Assembly (NCBI GenBank): GCA_016716335.1 | Contig: JADJWN010000008.1 | Location: forward strand, 62,001-126,000 | DNA from: Saprospiraceae bacterium | Lineage (GTDB): Bacteria > Bacteroidota > Bacteroidia > Chitinophagales > Saprospiraceae | Length of the DNA: 64,000 nt | Direction: 5' to 3' | Shown: positions 9,582 through 19,348 of the stretch, one piece after another | Numbering within the stretch: position 1 is the first letter of the stretch | How the letters are laid out: each line of letters opens with the position of its first letter | Made by a program: the position numbers and the translations under genes | The notes under the pieces: generated by a model | Databases searched by the model: none | What the model saw: only the letters and a program-made list of their open reading frames with translations | What the model was told of the DNA's origin: nothing

Positions 9582-12500
9582 TTAGTTTTTCTGGACCTGA
9601 GTGGACCCCGGAATTTCAAGTAATGCATCCGTTCTGACCTCAATCACCGCTTTATCAGTCGCATTATTGACATCCTGGAAATCCACATCCAGTATTTTAA
9701 CAGTTTTATTGGCCAGGATACTTATACCATAACCAGTGGTAATCCCGCTGAAATTTACGGTAATCTCAGGCTTTTGAGTGGCACTCAGACCTTTGATGGT
9801 GACACTTTTATAAATGTCAAGATAATCAGTCAGCAAGGTGCTTTCTACCGGAGGTACAGCTTCCTGATCGTAGGTAATGATCCCTCCTTCCACCACACAG
9901 TCTATGGCTGCCCGAAGTGTACCGGCTCCATCATTGGCTGTATTGGTGACAATGACCCGGCCTATTTCATATACGGTAATGGTTTTACTCACTTCTGCGG
10001 CAGTGATGAGCAGCGGCAGGCCCGTGGGGCTGTTTTCGGCACTTACAAAAATCAGCCCTTCTACATTCAGGTCTTCAGGAAGATTGACATATTGTAGAAA
10101 TACCGGTGCGAGCGGGTCTGTTACATCATAGACTATCACATCTCCGGTGCGCTCCAACCCGATGAATGCATAGCTCCTGCCTCCTATACTGCCTATGGCG
10201 ACACCTTCCGGTTCTGCCCCTTTATTATCACTGCGGGTATCAAAGCTTGCTGCGGTTCCCTCAGAGTTGTGGAGCTGTGGGGTTCTGTTTTTAAGGGTGG
10301 TCTCGATGGCATTGCCGCTGTCATATACCTGCGTGCCTCCGGCATTCCATATAGAAAAAGACCTGGCACCAAACATATGTATTTCGTCATAAAATCCGTC
10401 ATCATTGGTATCGCCGGTAGCTCTTGTCACCTGCAGCCTTCCGAGATTGGCATTCATTTTAAGTGTTGCTGCATCAGGAAATACCGAAGCATCCAAAGGA
10501 TAGGAGGCATTGTTGACCCTGATTTCTTCATTAAATCCGGGATATGCATCTCTGGAGTCTCCTTCGTTGGCGGTGATATAATACACATTGTTGCCTGTAG
10601 TGTATGCTGCAATGGCATCCGGCTGATACATGCCTTTGACAGGCCAGTTCTGCATATTGATACCTCCATCCTGATCACTTGCATCAAAACTGTTGCCCGG
10701 AGCATTCATATCTTTCAGTCCGAGTGGTACTATCTGGGTGATCGTTGCTGAAGCTATGTCGAGTATGGCAAAGGCATTGTTTTCCTGTAAAGTAATCATG
10801 GCTGTGCTTCCATCCGGCGATACAGCAATATATTCGGGTTCGAGATCCTGTGCTACGCTTGCTCCCGGACCGAAGATCCGCACACCGGCGGCCTTGAGTG
10901 TAGCCAGCTGACTATTGAATGCAGTAAATCCGGCTATCTGTACGGTGGCGCTCATCACTCCTCCGGAGATGTCAATGATGCTCACCGAACCTTCGGGATC
11001 AAAGGAATCCATCATACCATAACTGTTGGGCTCGCCTTCATCAGCGGTCAGGACTTTTGATCCATCCGGTGTAAAAGTCAGCATGTCGGGCAGGTATCCC
11101 ACATTAACGGAATTCAGATAAGTACCGTCTGCTGCATTGTAAAAGGCTACAATTCCCGGATTTTGGGCATTGGTTGAGCTGTTTTTGATAGCGTAAGCCA
11201 CAGCCACGAGATTGTTTTTTACTGCTACACTGTTGGGTTCGGCGACAAAGCCGGAAGGTGGAGCAAAACCGGGTGACAATATTCCGATATAATTCAGACT
11301 TCCGGTAGCTGTCATCTGGTACATTTCTGTATCGGTGGCTGCTACCACATATAGTCTGTTACTGCCAGGATGAAAGGCCGGAATTTCTGCACCTATGGTA
11401 CTTGCAGCGTTACCCACTTTACGCAGGAAGCTGCAGTCATTATTTCTGATAGTGATGTTTACACTGTTTACAGTCCCGATCTGCAATCCGGAGCTCACCG
11501 ATACAATGGATACTACTGCTGTCTCAGTAGTTTCGTGTACGGCATCGTCAGCTACTGTAAAAGTCACTGTGCCTGTAGTCTGTCCGTCAGGTATGGTAAT
11601 GGTGGCAGATGAGAGATAATAATCACCGGCTGTAATACCGGTACCTCCGACAGATAAGCTGATGCTTTGGGTACCCGATACCGGAGCTTCAGTAGTAGCG
11701 GTGATGGTAATGGTAGTGGCATCAGCTTCAGTGCCCATACTGCTGTCGGCACTCAGATTTACATTGGTAGGTATGGGTGTTTCTCCGGGATAACTTTCAA
11801 ATTTTACATTGTCAAATCTCCAGGTACCTCCGGTGGCCACATTCGTGGGTGTCTGTGTTTGTCTGAATTGACCGGTATTCTGGTAATGTGCGGCGACTAT
11901 CCTCACTCCAAAGTTGGAATTATTATTCACTGCGGATATTCCGGAGAAGTTGACCGATATCCTCCTGAACTGATCTCCGGTAGTGTTGGCTTCAAATCTG
12001 CCGTTGTCCAAGGTTCCGAGGCAATAAGTGGTATTGGCATCGGTCATGGTAAAGTTGGTCCAGGTAGTACCGTCAGTGGTATATTGCAATCTGACAGTAT
12101 TGGCAGCGGTATTGGACCACCTTTGCTCCCATGTAAAGCGAATATCGGTATGACCGACGGTACTGCAATTGTACTGTACGCCGCTGGATTCATTGGTGGC
12201 GCCTGGATTTGCAGAGCTGAAAGCCCAGGCAGTGGTTCCTGTTGTCTGCGCACCACATCCCGTGGCGGTATTCATACCGGTACCTGTACCTGCACCTGAA
12301 AGGGCACCGACAATAGCTGACGAACCGGTACCCGTATTGGGTGTTGGGTTTGAAGTAGTACCTACTAAAGGTTCATAAGTCCAGGTGGCCAGAGAAATCG
12401 GCAGGATGTTGGCTGTAAGCCCGGTAGGTTGGGTCAAGGTGTAGTTGGCAGCATCCGCACCTGTAAGTGTGGAGGTAGAGGTTACAGGCTTATTATTACC

Positions 12501-15149
12501 GATATTGGGTGTATTGAATGTTCCGGTACCGTTGAATACGACATCATCTCCGGATATTACTCCGATGAGAGTACCGGTTATTACAGCGGCAGTGGTACCG
12601 TCATACACTTTATTTTGGGCAGCAGCTCCGCTCACGGTCAGATTTTTGGTGGTAATATCGGCATTCAAGCCGGTAGGCTGGGTCAGCGTGTAGCTTGAGG
12701 CATTGGTACCGGTCAGAGTCAGGCTGGCGGTGACCGCTTTGGCAGTACCTGCATTTTTATTGTCAAAACTTCCTCCTCCCGTGACATTGATGATATCCCC
12801 GTTTACCAATCCATCGGGAGTGGCTCCGGTGATGACCGCATCCGTAGTACCGTCATACACCTTGTTTTGTGCGGTGGCACCTGACACTGTGATAGTGAGC
12901 GGACTGACCGTACTTGCTTCGGTGGGCACATTTCTGGTAGTGGCGCTGGCACTGGTGCATACAATATCGCCGGCATATGGCGATCCTGCTACCGTAGCTG
13001 TGGCTTTAAGTCTTACATAAATGGTGGTAACCGCTACGGATCCGGTCATTTCCTCCAGAGTGAGCACATTCAGGTAGCCACTGCTGATATGAGTGGAAAT
13101 TTCATATCCTGTTGGGGCAGTGACCGTAATGTCATCCAGGAGATTGGTACCTGATACCGTGAAGGATGAAGGACTGGCAGAGGGTGATCCATAGGTGGTA
13201 TTCACTGAAGTAAGGGTGCCGGAGACTGTGATTTCCGGTACTACGGCTGGAGTGATATCGGCTGTGAGGCCGGTAGGTTGCTGGAGATTGTATCTGTCGG
13301 CCTCTGTACCTGAGAGGGTATATCCGGTGACTGTCACAGGGATATTGGTGCCGGGACCTATATTGTCAAAGCTGGCTACCGGAGTGCCACCTAAGGTCAC
13401 ATCATCTCCGGCTATCACTCCCACTAAAGCCGGTGTACCGGATAAGCTTGCGTCCGTGTTTCCGTCGAAGGTTTTGTTGTTGGCGGTGATGCCAGTGATT
13501 GTGAGTGTTTTGGGTGTGATGTCAGCCTGAAGTCCGGTGGGCTGGATCAGGGTATAGCTTGAGGCATTGGCACCTGTCAGAGAGAGATTGGCGGTCACAG
13601 CAATGTTTGTACCGGGTACGATCTGACTGAAAGTACCTCCACCTGTGACAGAGATATCATCACCATTGACTACTCCCACGGGAGTGGCTCCTGTTATTGT
13701 GGCAGTATTATTGCCATCATATACTTTGTTTTGGGCTGTGGCACCGGTTGTGGAAATATTGAGTGGATTGACCGTTCCGCTGCCTGTCGCTAATGTCTGT
13801 GTAGCAGCCCCTGTACTCGTGCATTGTATATTGCCGCTGTAGGGCGAGCCTGCCACTGTAGCGGTAGCTTTGATACGCAGATAGATTGTGGTGGCAGACA
13901 CCGTACCGGCTGTGGGTGTAAGGGATACAGTGGGGCTGAATGTCATATCATCCGTGGATACTTCGTAGCCGGCAGGGGGAGTCACCACGATATTGGCAGT
14001 CAGGTTTGTTCCCGACACGGTAAAACTGGTGGAAGACGAAGCAGTACCATAAGTAGTGGAAAGTCCGGAGGGTGAGCCTGACACTGAGATTTCCGGTGTA
14101 GCCGGGGCTTTGGGTGCAAAGGCAATACCTTTGATGGTGGTTCCGGTGGCAGCGGTATATAAGGTGGTGGTACTTGTAATGTTGATAGTGGAGTTGTATC
14201 CGGCTGCATCTACCAATTTTCTGACCGTGTTGGCTGCAGTAGCTCCGGTTCCGGAGGTGACAAACAGGTTTGCTCCTGAACCTGATTTTTCAGCTGCGAT
14301 TCCAAATCCTCCGAAATCAGTCGAATGAGTACCATTGGCTGTCCAGGTGCCGCTCACTAAAGAGAATTTGGCAACAGTACCTGCCGTGGCACTTGTACTT
14401 CGGATAATATAAAGTACATCGAAAGTACTCCCATTTGCCCCTGATGAAATCAGATAAAAGTCCTGAAATGCGCTATTGTTGGAAAGTCCGGACAATCCTG
14501 TAATAGTACCCCCTGTTATTGCACTGGTCGTATTTACTTCAATGACCCCGGCAGTACCGCTTTGCTGACCCACATAAACCGTTCCGCCAAATGCTTTGAT
14601 TCCTCTGATATTGCCGGTGGGAGAAGCGGAAGTAGTGCCATTGGTGAATTGTCCTCCCTGATCCGCAATGTAAAAGTTCGTATTATTCAGTGTAGTGGCA
14701 CAACGGGTCTGGTTGCCTGAACTACCGGTATATGTCGTTGCGATGGTGGCCGATCCGCTGTGATTAACCGTCACCACAGCCCTTGGATTCAAGGTATTGG
14801 CATTGCTGCTGGTATTGGTATTATTGTGCCCGGTAAAGCAGAATAATGTACCATCATTTGAGTTGGCTGCATATAATGTAGAGGTGGCACTGCCGGATAC
14901 TCGGATGGCATCTGTCCCGGTACCTGCTATGGTGATTGTTTGTATAGCTGATTGATTGGCCGTAACTTTATCAATTTCAACTACACTTACTGTGGTATTA
15001 TTGGCGGAAGCTGAGGCTGCCACCAGGATGGCCAGGTTGTTTGCACCAAAGTTGCTTTGCGCATTCAGGGATGCGGATGCATAGATACTCAAAATAAAAA
15101 CTACGATTAAAACACGAATAAAACCGGGGAATGTCACTTTTGAAGCCAT
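9582..15149 (-). CDS. Giant secreted multidomain protein (YDG repeats, Calx-beta, choice-of-anchor I)
   Basis: 1855 residues with a signal peptide ending in SLNAQ. In order: an N-terminal beta-rich region to about residue 345; alternating Ig-like SGTNL/PxGYEVST modules and YDG/MBG-type repeats (AQNKVYDG, NNKTFDG, each closing in QPTGLxADIT) to about 925; a jelly-roll-like region to about 1135; a Calx-beta domain (SADSSMGTEADATTITITA) to about 1240; a choice-of-anchor-I region with FDPEGSVSIIDI, GDTNDDGFYDEIHMFGARSF and AEPEGVAIG, probably a beta-propeller phosphatase-like fold, to about 1740; then a right-handed-helix-like tail (NTANDGAGTLRAAID). It ends at TQVQKN without a visible T9SS sorting domain. 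Likely surface adhesin or enzyme; substrate unknown. Confidence 0.85.
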   Translation of the reverse strand: MASKVTFPGFIRVLIVVFILSIYASASLNAQSNFGANNLAILVAASASANNTTVSVVEIDKVTANQSAIQTITIAGTGTDAIRVSGSATSTLYAANSNDGTLFCFTGHNNTNTSSNANTLNPRAVVTVNHSGSATIATTYTGSSGNQTRCATTLNNTNFYIADQGGQFTNGTTSASPTGNIRGIKAFGGTVYVGQQSGTAGVIEVNTTSAITGGTITGLSGLSNNSAFQDFYLISSGANGSTFDVLYIIRSTSATAGTVAKFSLVSGTWTANGTHSTDFGGFGIAAEKSGSGANLFVTSGTGATAANTVRKLVDAAGYNSTINITSTTTLYTAATGTTIKGIAFAPKAPATPEISVSGSPSGLSTTYGTASSSTSFTVSGTNLTANIVVTPPAGYEVSTDDMTFSPTVSLTPTAGTVSATTIYLRIKATATVAGSPYSGNIQCTSTGAATQTLATGSGTVNPLNISTTGATAQNKVYDGNNTATITGATPVGVVNGDDISVTGGGTFSQIVPGTNIAVTANLSLTGANASSYTLIQPTGLQADITPKTLTITGITANNKTFDGNTDASLSGTPALVGVIAGDDVTLGGTPVASFDNIGPGTNIPVTVTGYTLSGTEADRYNLQQPTGLTADITPAVVPEITVSGTLTSVNTTYGSPSASPSSFTVSGTNLLDDITVTAPTGYEISTHISSGYLNVLTLEEMTGSVAVTTIYVRLKATATVAGSPYAGDIVCTSASATTRNVPTEASTVSPLTITVSGATAQNKVYDGTTDAVITGATPDGLVNGDIINVTGGGSFDNKNAGTAKAVTASLTLTGTNASSYTLTQPTGLNADITTKNLTVSGAAAQNKVYDGTTAAVITGTLIGVISGDDVVFNGTGTFNTPNIGNNKPVTSTSTLTGADAANYTLTQPTGLTANILPISLATWTYEPLVGTTSNPTPNTGTGSSAIVGALSGAGTGTGMNTATGCGAQTTGTTAWAFSSANPGATNESSGVQYNCSTVGHTDIRFTWEQRWSNTAANTVRLQYTTDGTTWTNFTMTDANTTYCLGTLDNGRFEANTTGDQFRRISVNFSGISAVNNNSNFGVRIVAAHYQNTGQFRQTQTPTNVATGGTWRFDNVKFESYPGETPIPTNVNLSADSSMGTEADATTITITATTEAPVSGTQSISLSVGGTGITAGDYYLSSATITIPDGQTTGTVTFTVADDAVHETTETAVVSIVSVSSGLQIGTVNSVNITIRNNDCSFLRKVGNAASTIGAEIPAFHPGSNRLYVVAATDTEMYQMTATGSLNYIGILSPGFAPPSGFVAEPNSVAVKNNLVAVAYAIKNSSTNAQNPGIVAFYNAADGTYLNSVNVGYLPDMLTFTPDGSKVLTADEGEPNSYGMMDSFDPEGSVSIIDISGGVMSATVQIAGFTAFNSQLATLKAAGVRIFGPGASVAQDLEPEYIAVSPDGSTAMITLQENNAFAILDIASATITQIVPLGLKDMNAPGNSFDASDQDGGINMQNWPVKGMYQPDAIAAYTTGNNVYYITANEGDSRDAYPGFNEEIRVNNASYPLDASVFPDAATLKMNANLGRLQVTRATGDTNDDGFYDEIHMFGARSFSIWNAGGTQVYDSGNAIETTLKNRTPQLHNSEGTAASFDTRSDNKGAEPEGVAIGSIGGRSYAFIGLERTGDVIVYDVTDPLAPVFLQYVNLPEDLNVEGLIFVSAENSPTGLPLLITAAEVSKTITVYEIGRVIVTNTANDGAGTLRAAIDCVVEGGIITYDQEAVPPVESTLLTDYLDIYKSVTIKGLSATQKPEITVNFSGITTGYGISILANKTVKILDVDFQDVNNATDKAVIEVRTDALLEIPGSTQVQKN

Positions 15150-15308
15150 GTCTTGAAGTTACTGTTTTGAAATTGGAGACTGCAAAACTACATGCTTGAA
15201 AAGACAGATTTCCCGGGTTTATAAAGCCTTAACCAAGACTTCATATTGGCTTAATCTGCAATGGGAATGAGTTTCTTTCAGCCCCTGAAATTTTATATTT
15301 TGGTATAA

Positions 15309-15410
15309 TACTTTTGCAGATGAAATTTGGAACAGGTCTCAAAAGTGCCTTAGTTCATTTTGAAAAATAAAAAAGGATGGAACCGGTCTTTTATTGTTCC
15401 ATCCTTTTAC
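15309..15410 (+). ncRNA. Candidate short transcript between two minus-strand genes
   Basis: TACTTTTG at 15309-15316 matches the -7 box exactly on the plus strand, and the perfect hairpin at 15371-15408 lies about 50 bases downstream of the expected start. The result would be a transcript of about 90 bases holding a 16-codon frame (ATG at 15320, MKFGTGLKSALVHFEK). No convincing -33 element is seen, so this is a suggestion only. The rest of the 15150-15456 gap shows nothing else. Confidence 0.25.
15371..15408 (-). terminator. Terminator of the glucan-utilisation operon
   Basis: A 13-bp perfect stem, AAAAGGATGGAAC (15371-15383) with GTTCCATCCTTTT (15396-15408). On the minus strand it is followed by a T-rich run, placing the end of the operon about 50 bases past the last gene. 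A-rich flanks on the other side may let it work in both directions. Confidence 0.8.
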
Positions 15411-15456
15411 ACGAATAACTGAGGGGAGTCTTACTCAGCAGCAGATTATTGTTAAA

Positions 15457-18327
15457 TTAATGCACTACCATCTTTCCGGTCTCTGTTTTATTATTTTCAC
15501 CCTTTATTTTCAGGATGTAGAGCCCTTTGTCAAGTCCATTCGTCTGGATCGTATTTCCATAAACGGTCAGGATTTTTCGTCCTGACAAATCATGCAGGTC
15601 AATGGATTTTACATCTCCTTTTACCCATACGGACTGTCCGGAAATTACAGGATTGGGATACACTGCAAATTGATTTTGCTTATCCGCTATATCTGTGGTG
15701 TTTACCAGTGCATTGTAGAAGTACACATTGTCCACGTACACGGTATTGGCTCCGGTGGGCTGACCTACCAGGATGAGCTGTGCTATATTTCTTCGGGTAG
15801 TCAGTCCGGTAAATGCACTCAACGGAATATCCAGTGTGACCCACTGGGATTGAGCCGGCATGGTAAAATTGACCTGATGCTCGACATCATCTCCACCTCC
15901 GAACGCTCCGTTGGCCCCGAAATCCACTAACTTCACCCCAAAGAAGGTAAAATCAGCTGACCATACATCCATAGAAAAATGTGTCATTCCGGTGATATCC
16001 AGCTGATTGGCAATGGTCTCTATACCTACGAAATCCAGTGCGGAATATTTTTTGGTAGGATTGCCCTGGATGGTAATGTCTTCCAGTATGGCTGAAGACC
16101 AAACGGTCCTCCAGGTATCTACCGGCACATTATTGTACACATCGCTGAACATGGATATCACACCTGCGGCATTTCTTGTGGGATCCGGTGCGGCTGTGAG
16201 TGGGGCTGTAGGTGCCGAGACATCGTTGTAAAAATACACATTGTCCACATACACAGTATTGGCTCCGGTGGGCTGACCTACCAGAATGAGCTGTGCAATA
16301 TTTCTTCGGGTGGTCAGTCCGGTAAATGCACTCAACGGTATATCCAGACTGACCCACTGGGCTTGTGCCGGCATATTAAAATTGACCTGATGCTCGACAT
16401 CATCTCCGCCTCCGAAAGCTCCGTTGGCACCGAAGTCCACCAGCTTCACCCCAAAGAAGGTAAAATCAGCCGACCATACATCTATATGGAAATGTGTCAT
16501 ATTGGTAATATCCAGCTGATTGGCCACAGTCTCTATCCCTACAAAGTCGAGGGCAGAGTATTTTTTAGTGGGATTGCCCTGTATGGTGATGTCTTCCAGT
16601 ACTGCCGAAGACCAGTCAGTACGCCAGGTGTCTACCGGTACATTGGCATAGACGTCACTGAACATGGAAATCACGTTGGCAGGATTGCGGGTGGGATTGG
16701 GAGCAGCAGTGAGTGGTGCTGTAGGTGCCGAGACATCGTTGTAAAAATATACATTGTCCACATACACAGTATTGGCTCCGGTGGGCTGTCCTACCAGAAT
16801 GAGCTGTGCTATATTTCTGCGGGTGGTCAGTCCGGTAAATGCACTCAACGGTATATCCAGACTGACCCACTGGGCTTGAGCCGGCATATTGAAATTGACC
16901 TGATGCTCGACATCATCTCCGCCTCCGAAAGCTCCGTTGGCCCCAAAGTCCACCAGCTTCACCCCAAAGAAGGTAAAATCAGCCGACCACACATCAATAT
17001 GGAAATGTGTCATATTGGTAATATCCAGCTGATTGGCCACAGTTTCTATCCCTACAAAGTCGAGGGCAGAGTATTTTTTGGTAGGATTCCCCTGTATGGT
17101 GATATCTTCCAGTACTGCCGAAGACCATACAGTTCGCCAGGTATCTACCGGTACATTAGTATATACATCACTGAACATGGAGATCACGTTGGCAGGATTG
17201 CGGGTAGGATTGGGAGCAGCAGTGAGCGGTTCTGTCGGCGGAGTATTGTCATCAACAAAGAAATACACATTGTCCACATACACGGTATTGGCTCCGGTGG
17301 GCTGTCCTACCAGGATGAGCTGTGCAATATTTCTTCGGGTGGTCAGTCCGGTAAATGCACTCAACGGTATATCCAGACTGACCCACTGGGCTTGTGCCGG
17401 CATATTGAAATTGACCTGATGCTCGACATCATCTCCGCCTCCGAAAGCTCCGTTGGCACCGAAATCCACCAGCTTCACCCCAAAGAAGGTAAAATCAGCC
17501 GACCATACATCAATATGGAAATGTGTCATATTGGTAATATCCAGCTGATTGGCCACAGTCTCTATCCCTACAAAGTCGAGGGCAGAGTATTTTTTGGTGG
17601 GATTGCCCTGTATGGTGATGTCTTCCAGTACTGCTGAAGACCAGTCTGTACGCCAGGTGTCTACAGGTACATTGGCATAGACGTCACTGAACATGGAGAT
17701 CACGTTGGCAGGATTGCGGGTAGGATTGGGAGCAGCAGTGAGCGGTTCTGTCGGACTGCCTCCCTGAGGTGTAAAACGTATATTATCAAAGTAAATAATG
17801 TTGTCCTGAGTCCTTCCACTCAGATTGAAATCCGGAAAAATCACAATCTGGTCCAATTGTCCTTCAGAGGCTGGCGGATTAACATAGTTGCCGAAATTGA
17901 ACGTAAGCTCTTCCCATTCGTTCACCTTGGTATTGGCAACTTTTATTTCCGGCTGTGCCCAACCGGTGGCAGAAACCAGTTTAATACCTACATCACTGAT
18001 GACTGATTTCCAGACCATGATTTTAATCACAGAATTGGAAGCATTGAGTTCGAATGGGCCGAGATTCATCGTGCCGTGAGCAGATTCGCAACCTGCCCAG
18101 GGATTACCTGCCTGTAAGGCTGTAAATTTTGCTACTCTGCCGGAGGTATTTATACCGGCAGGATTGGGATTATTGACGATTTCCAGAGGAGGATTGGTGG
18201 CATTCTCAAAAACTGTCCACGTCCAGTCTGCACCGATTCCTCCGTTTTCAAAATTAACCGGTGCATTTTGGGCAGCAGACCACTGGAATGATGCCAGCAA
18301 AAATAGAAATAAGGCTAAATGTTTCAT
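15457..18327 (-). CDS. Secreted protein with four near-identical carbohydrate-binding-like repeats and T9SS sorting domain
   Basis: 956 residues. Signal peptide (MKHLALFLFLLASFQWSAAQ); an N-terminal jelly-roll domain (about 20-190, ending IIYFDNIRFTP); four tandem modules of 171-172 residues (about 192-876), each opening with PTxPLTAAPNPTRN, containing VISMFSDVYxNVPVDTW and closing with TVYVDNVYF; then a T9SS type A sorting domain (VYPNPV ... GLYILKIK). The modules look like beta-sandwich glycan-binding domains. As the last gene of the glucan cluster it probably gives surface binding of the polysaccharide. No catalytic residues are evident. A paralogous module occurs in the lipoprotein gene at 27911-29785. 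Confidence 0.85.
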   Translation of the reverse strand: MKHLALFLFLLASFQWSAAQNAPVNFENGGIGADWTWTVFENATNPPLEIVNNPNPAGINTSGRVAKFTALQAGNPWAGCESAHGTMNLGPFELNASNSVIKIMVWKSVISDVGIKLVSATGWAQPEIKVANTKVNEWEELTFNFGNYVNPPASEGQLDQIVIFPDFNLSGRTQDNIIYFDNIRFTPQGGSPTEPLTAAPNPTRNPANVISMFSDVYANVPVDTWRTDWSSAVLEDITIQGNPTKKYSALDFVGIETVANQLDITNMTHFHIDVWSADFTFFGVKLVDFGANGAFGGGDDVEHQVNFNMPAQAQWVSLDIPLSAFTGLTTRRNIAQLILVGQPTGANTVYVDNVYFFVDDNTPPTEPLTAAPNPTRNPANVISMFSDVYTNVPVDTWRTVWSSAVLEDITIQGNPTKKYSALDFVGIETVANQLDITNMTHFHIDVWSADFTFFGVKLVDFGANGAFGGGDDVEHQVNFNMPAQAQWVSLDIPLSAFTGLTTRRNIAQLILVGQPTGANTVYVDNVYFYNDVSAPTAPLTAAPNPTRNPANVISMFSDVYANVPVDTWRTDWSSAVLEDITIQGNPTKKYSALDFVGIETVANQLDITNMTHFHIDVWSADFTFFGVKLVDFGANGAFGGGDDVEHQVNFNMPAQAQWVSLDIPLSAFTGLTTRRNIAQLILVGQPTGANTVYVDNVYFYNDVSAPTAPLTAAPDPTRNAAGVISMFSDVYNNVPVDTWRTVWSSAILEDITIQGNPTKKYSALDFVGIETIANQLDITGMTHFSMDVWSADFTFFGVKLVDFGANGAFGGGDDVEHQVNFTMPAQSQWVTLDIPLSAFTGLTTRRNIAQLILVGQPTGANTVYVDNVYFYNALVNTTDIADKQNQFAVYPNPVISGQSVWVKGDVKSIDLHDLSGRKILTVYGNTIQTNGLDKGLYILKIKGENNKTETGKMVVH
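15700..17754 (-). repeat. Four tandem 513-516 bp coding repeats
   Basis: Units begin (minus strand) at 17754, 17238, 16725 and 16212, spacing 516, 513 and 513 bases. The DNA of units is nearly identical over long stretches; for instance the segment encoding GQPTGANTVYVDNVYF recurs with only a few changes. The innermost units are most alike; the last (C-terminal) is most diverged, with PDPTRNAAG and NFTMPAQSQ. This indicates recent tandem duplication or gene conversion. Confidence 0.9.
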
Positions 18328-18396
18328 ATGACTAAAATTTTAAGGGTTATATCCTGAACCTCCATGTAATATAAATACATTTTCGGATTGGATGAA

Positions 18397-19236
18397 TCAT
18401 GAATTTACGTATTTGAGTTTTTCGTGTTTATCCCAGATGCCCCAGTAAGCTCCCACTTCTCCTTCAGCACTGACTTTCCAGGATTCGTCAAAGGATGAAA
18501 AATAGAAGCTTTCGATTCCTTCGCTTTCCACCCACATCTGTGTCCTTATAAAATACTGTAAGGCATTTTCAGGCCCGGGTACAGCAGCTTTCAGGGATTC
18601 ACCCTGACTGGGCCATCCTGTTTCCGTGATGATTACCTTTTTTCCTCCTGACGCCGCTTTGGTTTGCTGATACATTTGCTGCATGTGGTCTATAGAAGCT
18701 TCAAATGGCGTTCCTTCCCAAAAGGGATAGCAATTGCACAAAATCACATCGCAAATCCCGGTGAGTACAGGATGCTGACTGAATTCATAATAAGCATCCA
18801 CATATCCCACCGGAATATCCGGCAGGGCGTTTTTTACTCTCCTGATGTGGGCCAGCAGCTGGTCCAGACTTATATCGTTTCTGTACAATACTTCGTTGCC
18901 TACTGCTGCAATATCCACCAGACCTTCTTTGGCCAATTGTATGAGGTTGTCCACCTCAATGTGGTTTTTATCTTCGTCATTACCAATCCATGCCCCTACC
19001 AATGTTTTCAAACCATACTCTTTGGCGACTCCTGGTATGATATCATTACTTTCTGTCGTTGAAAATGACCGGATCCATCGGGTGTGGGGTCTGAGTATTT
19101 CCATCCTCCGGCGAATCTGGGCCTCTGAAATAAGGTCACCGGGTTTTTGCCCGTCTTCATACAGGCTGAAACAGAATCCGTGAACACCTTTTGCCAGTAT
19201 ATCTTTGAAGATTTGCAGTATCTCATTTTCAGACAA
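18397..19236 (-). CDS. GH17-like beta-1,3-glucanase, no export signal
   Basis: 279 residues with GH17 hallmarks: GFCFSLYEDGQ near the N-terminus, acid/base AVGNEV (E115), nucleophile ITETGWPSQG (E205) and a C-terminal FSSFDESWK. The family cleaves or transfers beta-1,3-glucans. The only usable start is TTG 19236: the frame is open for about 30 codons upstream to a TAA but contains no ATG. No signal peptide or lipobox is visible, so as it stands the enzyme would be cytoplasmic, acting with the phosphorylase on imported oligosaccharides. An unseen upstream exon-like start cannot be excluded if a base is missing here. Confidence 0.75.
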   Translation of the reverse strand: MSENEILQIFKDILAKGVHGFCFSLYEDGQKPGDLISEAQIRRRMEILRPHTRWIRSFSTTESNDIIPGVAKEYGLKTLVGAWIGNDEDKNHIEVDNLIQLAKEGLVDIAAVGNEVLYRNDISLDQLLAHIRRVKNALPDIPVGYVDAYYEFSQHPVLTGICDVILCNCYPFWEGTPFEASIDHMQQMYQQTKAASGGKKVIITETGWPSQGESLKAAVPGPENALQYFIRTQMWVESEGIESFYFSSFDESWKVSAEGEVGAYWGIWDKHEKLKYVNS

Positions 19237-19348
19237 ATGACTCAGCGGGTTTTCTGTTGTGTTTTTACCTGTGTACCCCGATTTGTGTTCTGACCTGTGG
19301 GGACATATCTTTGGTTTTTGTTAGCTGAAATTAGAGTTATGAAAAAAA

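Noticed and set aside
11667..12299. Long plus-strand frames inside the giant protein gene
   Set aside because: Glycine/valine-rich antisense shadows of threonine/glycine-rich coding sequence; no promoter or family match.
12429..14075. CRISPR-like regular repeats in the giant gene
   Set aside because: The repeats are coding YDG/Ig modules of about 90 residues, diverged at DNA level, not short direct repeats with spacers.
16363..17637. 424-codon open frame on the plus strand
   Set aside because: It is the shadow of the four tandem repeats on the other strand; its own repeats mirror theirs and it has no start context.
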